Positions 1 through 5,894 of a DNA stretch of 5,903 nt are shown in pieces. The stretch is from Dysgonamonadaceae bacterium (GTDB lineage: Bacteria; Bacteroidota; Bacteroidia; Bacteroidales; Azobacteroidaceae), in the NCBI GenBank assembly GCA_031261015.1, contig JAISKG010000184.1, positions 1 to 5,903 of the forward strand, written 5' to 3'. The translations under genes and the position numbers were made by a program. A model generated the notes under the pieces. The model saw nothing but the letters and a program-made list of their open reading frames with translations. It was not told the DNA's origin and searched no databases. Every line of letters starts with the position of its first letter. Within the stretch, counting starts at the first letter, position 1.

Positions 1-548
1 CTGTTTAAGTCGATCGCGTATAAGTTCGTAAGTTGCAGTCGATGAATAGCTTCCATATCTTCCGGAGCAATTCCGCCGCTCAGGAAAAACGGAGTTGTCC
101 CGGTATAACCGGCCAACAATTGCCAATCGAATTTTTCACCGGAGCCCCCATAATCCGGCGTTTTCGTGTCGAACAAATAATAATCACACACGCCGGCGTA
201 CAACACGGATAACGTGAGATCTTTCGCATTTTCGATGGGAAAAGCTTTGATGACTTGAACGCCCGAAGCTTTTAATTCTTTACAAAAAACAGGAGATTCA
301 TTCCCATGTAACTGAACGAATTGCAAATCGTATTGCCGGATTTTCTCGCTGATTGTTTCCATTGAAGCATTCACGAAAACGCCGACTTTTTGAATCGAAG
401 CAGGCAGTGAGCGCACCATTTTCGGATCCAAGTTTTCTACGTAACGAGGCGATTTTTCATAAAAAATCAGTCCCATCAGATCGACGGGCAATTGTGCTAA
501 TTCGCTGATATTTTGGGGATTTTTCATCCCGCAGACCTTGATTTTCAT
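1..548 (-). CDS. trpF: Phosphoribosylanthranilate isomerase TrpF (3' end cut by window edge)
   Basis: TrpF converts N-(5-phosphoribosyl)anthranilate to the 1-deoxyribulose form, the third step from chorismate to tryptophan, in the cytoplasm. The reading frame from the ATG at 548-546 is open to the left edge (182 whole codons). It begins MKIKVCGMKNPQNI, where Cys6 in KVCGM is the expected catalytic cysteine of this TIM-barrel family. Other family signatures follow in order: LMGLIFYEKSPRYV (about residues 24-37), VGVFVNAS, the QLHGNES motif near residue 90, LFDTKTPDYGGSGEKFDW with the expected Asp near residue 130, and LSGGIAPEDM near residue 160. The last visible residues, AIDLN, match the start of the C-terminal phosphate-binding segment, so perhaps 20-25 residues are missing. 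The ATG overlaps the trpC stop in an ATGA (545-548), which points to translational coupling. Identification is firm; only the C-terminus is unseen. Confidence 0.95.
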   Translation of the reverse strand, partial: MKIKVCGMKNPQNISELAQLPVDLMGLIFYEKSPRYVENLDPKMVRSLPASIQKVGVFVNASMETISEKIRQYDLQFVQLHGNESPVFCKELKASGVQVIKAFPIENAKDLTLSVLYAGVCDYYLFDTKTPDYGGSGEKFDWQLLAGYTGTTPFFLSGGIAPEDMEAIHRLQLTNLYAIDLN

Positions 549-1330
549 GTAAGAGCTTGTATAAAAGTTTGCAATGTTTCGGCCGGCCGGCCGGTTTTCA
601 TAAAATTTTCGCCCATCAAAAAACCTTGAAATCCGGCCTTACGCAGTTCGATAACTGTTTGAGGATCGGAAATTCCGCTTTCCGAAATTTTTACGTAACC
701 ATTTGGGATTTGTCCGGCTAATGCAATCGTATGCCGGATATCCGTTGCAAACGTTTTCAAATCGCGGTTGTTGATGCCGACCACGTCCGCGTAAGGCTGA
801 ACATAAGCAAGTTCCGTTTCGTCGTGAATTTCGAGTAGCACTTCCAAACCCAATTTGTGAGCCAAGTGAGCCAGTCGAGCGGTTTCCTCTTGCGTGAGGC
901 AAGCGGCGATCAATAAAACGACGTCCGCGCCCAAAACTTTCGATTGATAAATTTGATAATCGTCTAAAATAAAATCCTTTCGCAAGATGGGAATGCGCGT
1001 AATGCGTTTGCGCGACTTGCGGAAATCGCGAAACGAGCCACCGAAAAACTCTTGATCCGTCAGAATGGAAATCGCGGCTGCGCCGGCTTGCTCGTAGGCT
1101 TGCGTAATTGTGGGCGCATCGGCGTTGGGATGAATCCAACCTTTGGACGGTGAGCGGCGCTTAAATTCCGCAATAATCCCTGATGGAGAATGGATTAACG
1201 CTTGTTTCAATGAAATCGTCGAATGCCCGGTGACATCCAAAAAATTCAGGATGTAATCCAAAGGCATTTCTTCCTTCTGACGTTCGATCTCTTGTCGTTT
1301 ATGTGCGCAAATCATTTCCAAAATATCCAT
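545..1330 (-). CDS. trpC: Indole-3-glycerol phosphate synthase TrpC
   Basis: TrpC decarboxylates and cyclises 1-(2-carboxyphenylamino)-1-deoxyribulose 5-phosphate to indole-3-glycerol phosphate. From the ATG at 1330 the protein has 261 residues, normal for a monofunctional TIM-barrel enzyme; it is not fused to TrpF as in E. coli. Visible active-site elements are IAEFKRRSPSKG (Glu55, Lys57, SPSKG 60-64), LRKDF with catalytic Lys118, LEIH with Glu167, GINNRDL (Asn187-188), ISESGI (Glu217-Ser218) and GFLMGE near 236-241. A TTG two codons upstream (1336-1334) is in frame and would add two residues. I prefer the ATG because it gives the usual MDILE-type N-terminus and TTG starts are uncommon. The trpD stop lies 12 bases upstream and the stop codon overlaps the trpF start by 4 bases. 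A GGCC-rich palindromic run falls in the codons for TGRPAE near the C-terminus. Confidence 0.96.
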   Translation of the reverse strand: MDILEMICAHKRQEIERQKEEMPLDYILNFLDVTGHSTISLKQALIHSPSGIIAEFKRRSPSKGWIHPNADAPTITQAYEQAGAAAISILTDQEFFGGSFRDFRKSRKRITRIPILRKDFILDDYQIYQSKVLGADVVLLIAACLTQEETARLAHLAHKLGLEVLLEIHDETELAYVQPYADVVGINNRDLKTFATDIRHTIALAGQIPNGYVKISESGISDPQTVIELRKAGFQGFLMGENFMKTGRPAETLQTFIQALT

Positions 1331-1342
1331 AATCAACGATTT

Positions 1343-2341
1343 TTAGGTATTGATGGTTAGAAATTTCTCAAACGTTTTTTTCGCTTTGCCCGATTCCAAG
1401 GATTCGCGGGCTTTCGTAAGGCATGCCGACAAATCTAATTGAGGTTCAATCGTTTGAATAGCAACAGCGGCATTGATCAGTACCACGTTTTTTTGAGCTT
1501 CGATGGCTGTATTGTTTAAAATGTGGTCGAAAATCGCGGCGGCTTCCTGCGGCGTGTTTCCTCCGTAAAGTTCTTCGGGCTGCGCTTTCGCAAATCCCAG
1601 AGATTCAGGGGTATAAATTTGCTCTTCTTCCCGGTTGATAATTTTGAAAGTATCGGTCAACGAAATTTCATCGTAACCGTCCAAGCTGTGCACAATCGCG
1701 AAATCCGCACCGTTTTCCTGATAAATATAATTGTATAAGCGCGCCATTTTCAAATCGTAAACTCCTAAAACTTGCCGATTGGGCATCAAAGGATTGACGA
1801 TTGGACCTAAAATATTAAAGAACGTGCGAACGCCCAAAGCTTTACGCACCGGTGCGACTGTTTTCAACGCCAGATTGAACAGCGGCGCGTGCAAATAAGC
1901 AATATTCGTTTCATCCAGAGAGCGTTGGTGCAACTCTATATCTTTCGAAAATTTTACGCCGTGCTCTTCCATCACGTTCGAGGCTCCGCTCACCGAAGTA
2001 GCTCCTATATTCCCGTGTTTCACCACTTTATATCCGGCTCCGGCCGTCACAAAACAAGCTGCCGTAGAAATATTGAACGTATTTTTACCGTCGCCGCCCG
2101 TGCCCACAATGTCGATCGGATTATATTCGCGCAGGGCATCGACGTTGACGCGCATTTCGAGTAAAGCTTCGCGAAATCCGAGGATTTCGTCCACGCTGAT
2201 GCTCCGCATAAAAAAGACCGTCATAAACGAAGCGATCTGACTTTCATTGAATTGGCCTTCCGCCATGCGGGTCAGTACGGATTTCGCTTCCTCGCGGCTG
2301 AGGTATTGATGTTCAAATAAACGGTTGAGTATTGTCTTCAT
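1343..2341 (-). CDS. trpD: Anthranilate phosphoribosyltransferase TrpD
   Basis: TrpD transfers phosphoribosyl from PRPP to anthranilate, the second step of the pathway. The protein has 332 residues, the usual length for a stand-alone enzyme; no glutaminase domain is fused to it, as occurs in enteric bacteria. The N-terminal helical part (about 1-70) includes LSREEA. It is followed by the PRPP-binding loop DIVGTGGDGKNTFNIST (77-93), the KHGN motif (108-111) with the SVSGASNV segment (116-123), RTFFNILGPIVNP (172-184) for anthranilate and PRPP contact, and an Asp-Glu pair (224-225, GYDEIS) expected to bind Mg2+. The form KHGNIGATSVSGASNV departs a little from the common KHGNRavSSkSG pattern, but the Ser and Gly positions are kept. 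The ATG at 2341 is 11 bases after the trpG stop, and the TAA stop is 12 bases before trpC, consistent with one transcript. Confidence 0.97.
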   Translation of the reverse strand: MKTILNRLFEHQYLSREEAKSVLTRMAEGQFNESQIASFMTVFFMRSISVDEILGFREALLEMRVNVDALREYNPIDIVGTGGDGKNTFNISTAACFVTAGAGYKVVKHGNIGATSVSGASNVMEEHGVKFSKDIELHQRSLDETNIAYLHAPLFNLALKTVAPVRKALGVRTFFNILGPIVNPLMPNRQVLGVYDLKMARLYNYIYQENGADFAIVHSLDGYDEISLTDTFKIINREEEQIYTPESLGFAKAQPEELYGGNTPQEAAAIFDHILNNTAIEAQKNVVLINAAVAIQTIEPQLDLSACLTKARESLESGKAKKTFEKFLTINT

Positions 2342-2352
2342 TGTCGTGAGAG

Positions 2353-2922
2353 TTAATTGTTTGTAAGAAATTGAGCGATCATGCTTTGCCCGCCGGGCGT
2401 AAGGATCGATTCGGGATGGAATTGTACGCCGTGCACATCCAATTGACGGTGTTTTACAGCCATGATTCGTCCTTCGCGATCAACAGCCGTCACCAGCAAG
2501 TCATCCGGGAAATTCTCATAGCCGGCGATCCACGAATGATAGCGACCGACTTCGATTTCCTTTGGTAAGCCATTGAATATCCGGTCTTCGGCAATAATTT
2601 GAATCGGAGTTGCAACGCCGTGATAAACATCCGATAAATTCACAAGTTGCCCGCCGAAAGCTTCCACAATCGCTTGATGTCCCAAGCAGACGCCTAAAAT
2701 ACTTTTCGATGGTGCAAAACGTTTAATCAGAGAAAGTAATAATCCAGCTTCAGAAGGAATGCCCGGCCCCGGCGACAAAATGATTTTATCGAATCGTTCC
2801 ACTTCTTCTAAGGAGATACGGTCGTTCCGGTGAACTTCCAAATCTTTATAACCCAACGATTTGATTAAATGAACCAAATTGTAGGTAAAAGAATCGTAAT
2901 TATCGAATACTAAAATTTTCAT
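2353..2922 (-). CDS. trpG: Anthranilate synthase glutamine amidotransferase subunit TrpG
   Basis: TrpG hydrolyses glutamine and passes ammonia to TrpE for anthranilate synthesis. It is a class I (triad-type) glutamine amidotransferase of 189 residues from the ATG at 2922, the usual size for a free subunit. It starts MKILVFDNYDSFTYNLVH, typical of the family. The oxyanion region SPGPGIPSEAG (50-60) and the nucleophile elbow GVCLGHQA with Cys79 are present, and the His and Glu of the triad lie in QFHPESILTPGG (His169, Glu171). The GRYHSW segment (126-131) is also typical. An in-frame TTG at 2928 would add two residues and overlap the trpE stop as TTGA; the ATG gives a 2-base gap and the normal N-terminus, so I prefer it. 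Closely related proteins serve p-aminobenzoate synthase (PabA), but the position directly after trpE in a trp operon makes the trp role the main one; dual use cannot be excluded. Confidence 0.96.
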   Translation of the reverse strand: MKILVFDNYDSFTYNLVHLIKSLGYKDLEVHRNDRISLEEVERFDKIILSPGPGIPSEAGLLLSLIKRFAPSKSILGVCLGHQAIVEAFGGQLVNLSDVYHGVATPIQIIAEDRIFNGLPKEIEVGRYHSWIAGYENFPDDLLVTAVDREGRIMAVKHRQLDVHGVQFHPESILTPGGQSMIAQFLTNN

Positions 2923-2924
2923 AT

Positions 2925-4337
2925 TCAATTGATGATTTTTTCAGCTGTGTCGATGGCTTTTTTCAGCGCGCCTAATTTATTATTAACTTCTTGTAATTCA
3001 GATTCTTCCTTCGATCGAGCCACCACGCCGGCGCCGGCTTGATAATACAGTACATTGTTTTTACTGATAAACGAACGAATCGTAATTGCTTGATTCACAT
3101 CACCATTGAATCCAATATAGCCGATGCAGCCGCCATACGCGCCGCGATTGTGCGGTTCGATGTCGCGAATTAATTCCATCGCGCGAACTTTCGGCGCGCC
3201 CGAAAGCGTTCCAGCCGGAAAAGTATCCGCATAAATCCGGATCGGATTGCTTCCCGCTTTCACATCGCCGACAACCCGAGAAACCAGATGAATGACGTGC
3301 GAATAAAACTGCACTTCCTTGTAAAAATCGACACGAACGTTTTCAGTGTTCTTACTCAAGTCGTTACGTGCCAAATCGACCAGCATGACATGTTCGGCGT
3401 TTTCTTTCGGATCTTTCAGTAACTGTTGCGCCAGTTGCTTGTCTTTTTCATCGTCGCCCGTCCGTCGGAAAGTGCCGGCAATCGGATCTATATAGGCTTG
3501 ACCTTTCGTAATCCGACAATGCGTTTCAGGACTGGAACCGAAAATCCGAAACGAACCAAAATCAAAATAAAACAAATAAGGCGAAGGATTGATCGACCGT
3601 AAAGCGCGATACACTTTGAAATCGTCGCCGGCAAAAGCCTGTGAAAAACATCGAGATAGCACTATTTGAAAAACATCGCCCCGAAGACAATGTTGGATGC
3701 CTCGGCCAACCATCGCTTTGTAATCTTCGTCCGTGATCGACGACGATTCCTCTCCTTTTGTCCGGAAATTGTAAGAAGCATAATTGCGATTATTTAAAAT
3801 CGCCAATACTTCGTCGATCCGGCTTTCTTCACCATCGATCCGGTTTTCGATCACCGTTAATTCGTTTTTATAATGATTGACAACGATGATGTAACGATAG
3901 AAAAGATAAATCATTTCGGGAATGTCGCTCGCGCCAAATACTTGTTTTTCAGGATTTACCGATTCGAAATAACGGACGGCGTCGTAAGCGGTGTAACCGA
4001 AAAAACCGTTGTAGCCTGTCGGATTGCGATCTTCCTTGATTTCAAACGACCGGATGAAGCGATGCCATTGATCGGCCAAAATTCCGGGTTCGTCGTTTAC
4101 GGAGTCAACCTCCACAGTTCCATCTGGATACGTCCGTTCGATCCGGCCTTGCTTGACTTCCATTCCGGCGATCGGATTCAATCCGATAAATGAAACGGAA
4201 TTTTCGTTACCATGAAAATCGGAACTTTCCAACAAAACCGATTTCGGATATACATCCCTTACTTTCAAATAAATACTGACCGGCGTTTGAAGATCGGCCA
4301 AAATAGTTTTACTCGTCGTGCGAATGATTGTTTTCAT
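2925..4337 (-). CDS. trpE: Anthranilate synthase component I TrpE
   Basis: TrpE aminates chorismate and eliminates pyruvate to give anthranilate, using ammonia delivered by TrpG. It is the committed step. The protein has 470 residues. The N-terminal part carries LLESS (35-39), and NPSPY lies at 250-254; both correspond to known tryptophan-binding (feedback inhibition) elements of TrpE, so the enzyme should be inhibited by tryptophan. The chorismate-binding domain follows: GDVFQIVLSR (220-229), FGSSPE (266-271), DPIAGTFRRTG (284-294), ENAEHVMLVDLARND (312-326), FPAGTLSGAPKVRAMELI (373-390), GGCIGYIGFNG (402-412) and YQAGAGVVARSKEESELQE (432-450). These are hallmarks of the chorismate-utilising fold. 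The LLESS motif and the operon context favour TrpE over PabB or an isochorismate synthase. The ATG at 4337 overlaps the trpB stop (ATGA, 4334-4337), suggesting coupled translation. Confidence 0.97.
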   Translation of the reverse strand: MKTIIRTTSKTILADLQTPVSIYLKVRDVYPKSVLLESSDFHGNENSVSFIGLNPIAGMEVKQGRIERTYPDGTVEVDSVNDEPGILADQWHRFIRSFEIKEDRNPTGYNGFFGYTAYDAVRYFESVNPEKQVFGASDIPEMIYLFYRYIIVVNHYKNELTVIENRIDGEESRIDEVLAILNNRNYASYNFRTKGEESSSITDEDYKAMVGRGIQHCLRGDVFQIVLSRCFSQAFAGDDFKVYRALRSINPSPYLFYFDFGSFRIFGSSPETHCRITKGQAYIDPIAGTFRRTGDDEKDKQLAQQLLKDPKENAEHVMLVDLARNDLSKNTENVRVDFYKEVQFYSHVIHLVSRVVGDVKAGSNPIRIYADTFPAGTLSGAPKVRAMELIRDIEPHNRGAYGGCIGYIGFNGDVNQAITIRSFISKNNVLYYQAGAGVVARSKEESELQEVNNKLGALKKAIDTAEKIIN

Positions 4338-5530
4338 AATTTTTGCGTATATTGAATGTAAGTTTCCATATCTTTATCGCCACGCCCGGAAAGACAAAGA
4401 ACAACGACATCGTCTGGGAGGAACGATTTTTTTCTAAAAACACCCAAGGCGTGCGCCGATTCCAGCGCGGGAATAATTCCTTCTAAACGAGTGAGTTCTA
4501 CGGCAGCTTGCAAGGCTTCGTCGTCGTCCACCGCCAGAACTTCCGATCGTCTCGATTTGGCCAGATGAGCGTGCATCGGACCGATGCCCGGATAATCCAG
4601 ACCGGCCGAAATAGAGTAAGGTTCTTCGATTTGACCGTCGGCATTTTGCATCAGTAAAGTCTTGGCTCCATGGATAATACCGGTCGTTCCCAAATGAATC
4701 GTTGCTGCCGATTCACCGGAATCGACGCCTTTTCCGGCTGCTTCAGCCAAAACCAATTGCACGCGCGGATCGTCGAGATATTCATACATGGAGCCGGCAG
4801 CATTGCTCCCTCCGCCAACGCAAGCAATTAAATAATCAGGATAATTGCGGCCTTCTTTTTCTAATAATTGCGATTTAATTTCTTTACTTATAATCGATTG
4901 CAAACGAGCCACCAAATCGGGATAAGGATGAGGTCCCACCGTCGATCCGATAATGTAATGGGTATCCGCCGGGTGACAGCACCAGTCGCGGATTGCTTCG
5001 TTGGTCGCGTCTTTCAAGGTTTTATTACCACTCACGACCGGGCAAACGCGCGCGCCCAGCATTTCCATCTTGCGTACGTTCAGTTTTTGCCTTTCTACGT
5101 CGGTTGCACCCATATAAACCACACAGTCCATGTTCATTAGCGCGCAAACGGTGGCGGTTGCGACGCCGTGCTGCCCCGCGCCGGTTTCCGCGATGATGCG
5201 AGTTTTTCCCATGCGACGCGCCAGCAAAATCTGGCCGATCGTATTATTAATTTTGTGCGCTCCCGTGTGGTTGAGATCTTCACGCTTGAGATAAATTTTG
5301 CATCCGTAGCGGTCGGACAAACGTTTGGCTTCGTACAAAGGCGACGGACGGCCTACATAATCTTTCAACAATTCGTTATACTCTTTTTGGAATTGCGGAT
5401 CCTGAATAATCGACAGGTATTCTTTCCGCAAATTTTCTACGGGAGCATACAAAATTTCGGGAATGTAAGCTCCGCCGAATTCGCCGTAATAGCCTTCTTC
5501 ATTGACTTGATAAGTAATATTTGGTTCCAT
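4334..5530 (-). CDS. trpB: Tryptophan synthase beta subunit TrpB
   Basis: TrpB is the PLP enzyme that condenses indole with L-serine to give tryptophan, normally in an alpha2-beta2 complex with TrpA. The protein has 398 residues, the standard length. The N-terminus contains YYGEFGGAYIPE (14-25). The PLP lysine is Lys93 in NHTGAHKINN (87-96), and the catalytic Glu115 lies in AETGAGQHGVA. The phosphate-binding glycine loop is GGGSNAAGS (239-247), and SGRGDKD (381-387) holds the serine that contacts the pyridine nitrogen. LDYPGIGPMHAHL (311-323) supports the canonical TrpB1 type rather than the TrpB2 branch. It is the first structural gene, about 38 bases beyond the leader terminator, so its expression should depend on read-through. 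The sequence before the ATG at 5530 is A/T-rich with no Shine-Dalgarno, as usual in Bacteroidetes. The partner trpA is not seen and probably lies beyond trpF. Confidence 0.98.
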   Translation of the reverse strand: MEPNITYQVNEEGYYGEFGGAYIPEILYAPVENLRKEYLSIIQDPQFQKEYNELLKDYVGRPSPLYEAKRLSDRYGCKIYLKREDLNHTGAHKINNTIGQILLARRMGKTRIIAETGAGQHGVATATVCALMNMDCVVYMGATDVERQKLNVRKMEMLGARVCPVVSGNKTLKDATNEAIRDWCCHPADTHYIIGSTVGPHPYPDLVARLQSIISKEIKSQLLEKEGRNYPDYLIACVGGGSNAAGSMYEYLDDPRVQLVLAEAAGKGVDSGESAATIHLGTTGIIHGAKTLLMQNADGQIEEPYSISAGLDYPGIGPMHAHLAKSRRSEVLAVDDDEALQAAVELTRLEGIIPALESAHALGVFRKKSFLPDDVVVLCLSGRGDKDMETYIQYTQKL

Positions 5531-5568
5531 AATTTTAAATTGTTATTCATTGATTCACTTTATATTAT

Positions 5569-5604
5569 AAAAAAAGGTCTATTGTGAGTTTACAACAGAC
5601 CTTT
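5569..5604 (-). terminator. Intrinsic terminator of the trp attenuator
   Basis: In the transcript a 13-base arm AAAGGUCUGUUGU (5604-5592) pairs with ACAAUAGACCUUU (5585-5573) around the 6-base loop AAACUC (5591-5586). Twelve pairs are Watson-Crick and one is G-U. The U-run continues past the stem (seven U in total at 5575-5569, three of them in the stem). It lies after the leader-peptide stop and before trpB, so it would end transcription before the structural genes unless an alternative structure forms. No gene ends just upstream apart from the leader ORF, which argues for a regulatory role. Confidence 0.9.
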
Positions 5605-5627
5605 GATATTTAAAACGGCAATTTCAC

Positions 5628-5681
5628 TCACTTTTTGGGTAAAAATAAGCACCACCACCAATTATTGTTTGTTTGAATCAT
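5628..5681 (-). CDS. trpL: trp operon leader peptide with three tandem Trp codons
   Basis: This short ORF encodes MIQTNNNWWWCLFLPKK (17 residues, TGA stop). Three consecutive TGG codons lie at 5660-5652. It sits about 25 bases downstream of the promoter's -7 element, between that promoter and an intrinsic terminator placed before trpB. Three Trp codons in a row in a 17-codon ORF just ahead of a trp operon is the classic sign of a leader peptide used to sense charged tRNA-Trp; the six biosynthetic proteins themselves have very few Trp residues (I count one each in TrpB, E, G, C and the visible part of TrpF, and none in TrpD). The expected role is regulatory: ribosome stalling at the Trp codons when Trp is scarce would prevent termination. 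The peptide product probably has no function of its own. The identification rests on position, codon content and the downstream hairpin; I have not compared homologues. Confidence 0.88.
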   Translation of the reverse strand: MIQTNNNWWWCLFLPKK

Positions 5682-5705
5682 TTCGTTGATTATGAAATTT
5701 GGATG

Positions 5706-5736
5706 CAAAGATAGGAGTTTATTTTGGAATGACAAT
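5706..5736 (-). promoter_or_regulatory. Bacteroidetes-type promoter of the trp operon
   Basis: On the minus strand TATCTTTG (5713-5706) matches the Bacteroidetes primary-sigma -7 consensus TAnnTTTG exactly. Nineteen bases upstream is ATTG (5736-5733), close to the -33 TTTG/TTG element. Transcription should start around 5697-5701, leaving roughly 16-20 bases before the leader ATG at 5681. Position directly before the leader ORF supports its use for the operon. Confidence 0.85.
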
Positions 5737-5836
5737 GGGTAAATGAAAACAACTTTGCAAAAACAGCATTTTGTCAGAAAAACAATTAGGCTTTTGATAG
5801 AGATATGGAGGAATCAGACAAAAAACCTGCGAAAAA

Positions 5837-5850
5837 GTAATATTGATTAC
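5837..5850. repeat. Short inverted repeat GTAAT-N4-ATTAC by the divergent promoter
   Basis: GTAAT (5837-5841) and ATTAC (5846-5850) are perfect inverted repeats separated by ATTG. They cover the place where the -33 contacts of the + strand promoter would fall, which is where an operator could sit. The arms are only 5 bp in A/T-rich DNA, so chance is a real possibility. Confidence 0.3.
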
Positions 5851-5869
5851 TTGGAATTTTGTACTTTTG
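5843..5869 (+). promoter_or_regulatory. Probable divergent promoter, + strand
   Basis: TACTTTTG at 5862-5869 matches the -7 consensus TAnnTTTG and is followed by CGGGCTGAAAAATC, an A-rich leader leading to an ATG at 5895. The only upstream TTG at a plausible place (5843-5845) has a 16-base spacer, shorter than the usual 19-21, so the -33 element is weak. Between this promoter and the trp promoter (about 5737-5842) I see A/T-rich sequence without a supported gene. Confidence 0.55.
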
Positions 5870-5894
5870 CGGGCTGAAAAATCAGAAATATCAA

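Larger units (their letters stand above)
5569..5700 (-). promoter_or_regulatory. Ribosome-mediated trp attenuator (leader region)
   Basis: The untranslated leader contains the Trp-rich leader ORF (5681-5628) and the terminator (5604-5569). A candidate antiterminator uses GUGAGU (5631-5626), which spans the leader stop codon, pairing perfectly over 6 bp with ACUCAC (5589-5584), the end of the terminator loop and first two bases of its 3' arm. A ribosome stalled on the Trp codons would leave this segment free (about 20 bases separate the last TGG from it), whereas one that reaches the stop would cover it. A weak pairing of GGUGGU in the Trp codons with AUUGCC (5622-5617, three wobbles) might play the part of a 1:2 helix. 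Attenuation in general is strongly supported; the antiterminator is an inference and no long conventional 2:3 helix is evident. Confidence 0.82.

Noticed and set aside
639..1139. 166-codon open frame on the minus strand in another frame of trpC
   Set aside because: It overlaps trpC completely, is rich in Arg and Ser as expected for an out-of-frame reading, and has no family motif.
5420..5550. Second short minus-strand ORF starting at ATG 5550 and overlapping trpB out of frame
   Set aside because: It begins after the terminator, has one Trp codon and no structure of its own; it looks like a chance ATG in A/T-rich sequence.
5168..5587. 139-codon open frame on the + strand
   Set aside because: It lies antisense to the 5' part of trpB and runs into the trp leader terminator. 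Its sequence has no recognisable motif, and trpB is certain.
5652..5660. ACC/TGG triplet as a simple trinucleotide repeat without function
   Set aside because: Three units could arise by chance, but their in-frame position in a short ORF between promoter and terminator of a trp operon makes the leader-peptide reading far more likely.
5531..5720. T-box riboswitch or TRAP-type control of the operon
   Set aside because: The leader (about 130 bases) is too short for a T-box with its specifier stem, and there is no series of GAG/UAG repeats for TRAP; a Trp-codon leader ORF is present instead.
5805..5840. 11-codon + strand ORF (MEESDKKPAKK) after a GGAGG-like run
   Set aside because: It lies upstream of the predicted + strand promoter, the GGAGG falls inside the ORF rather than before it, and nothing supports translation.
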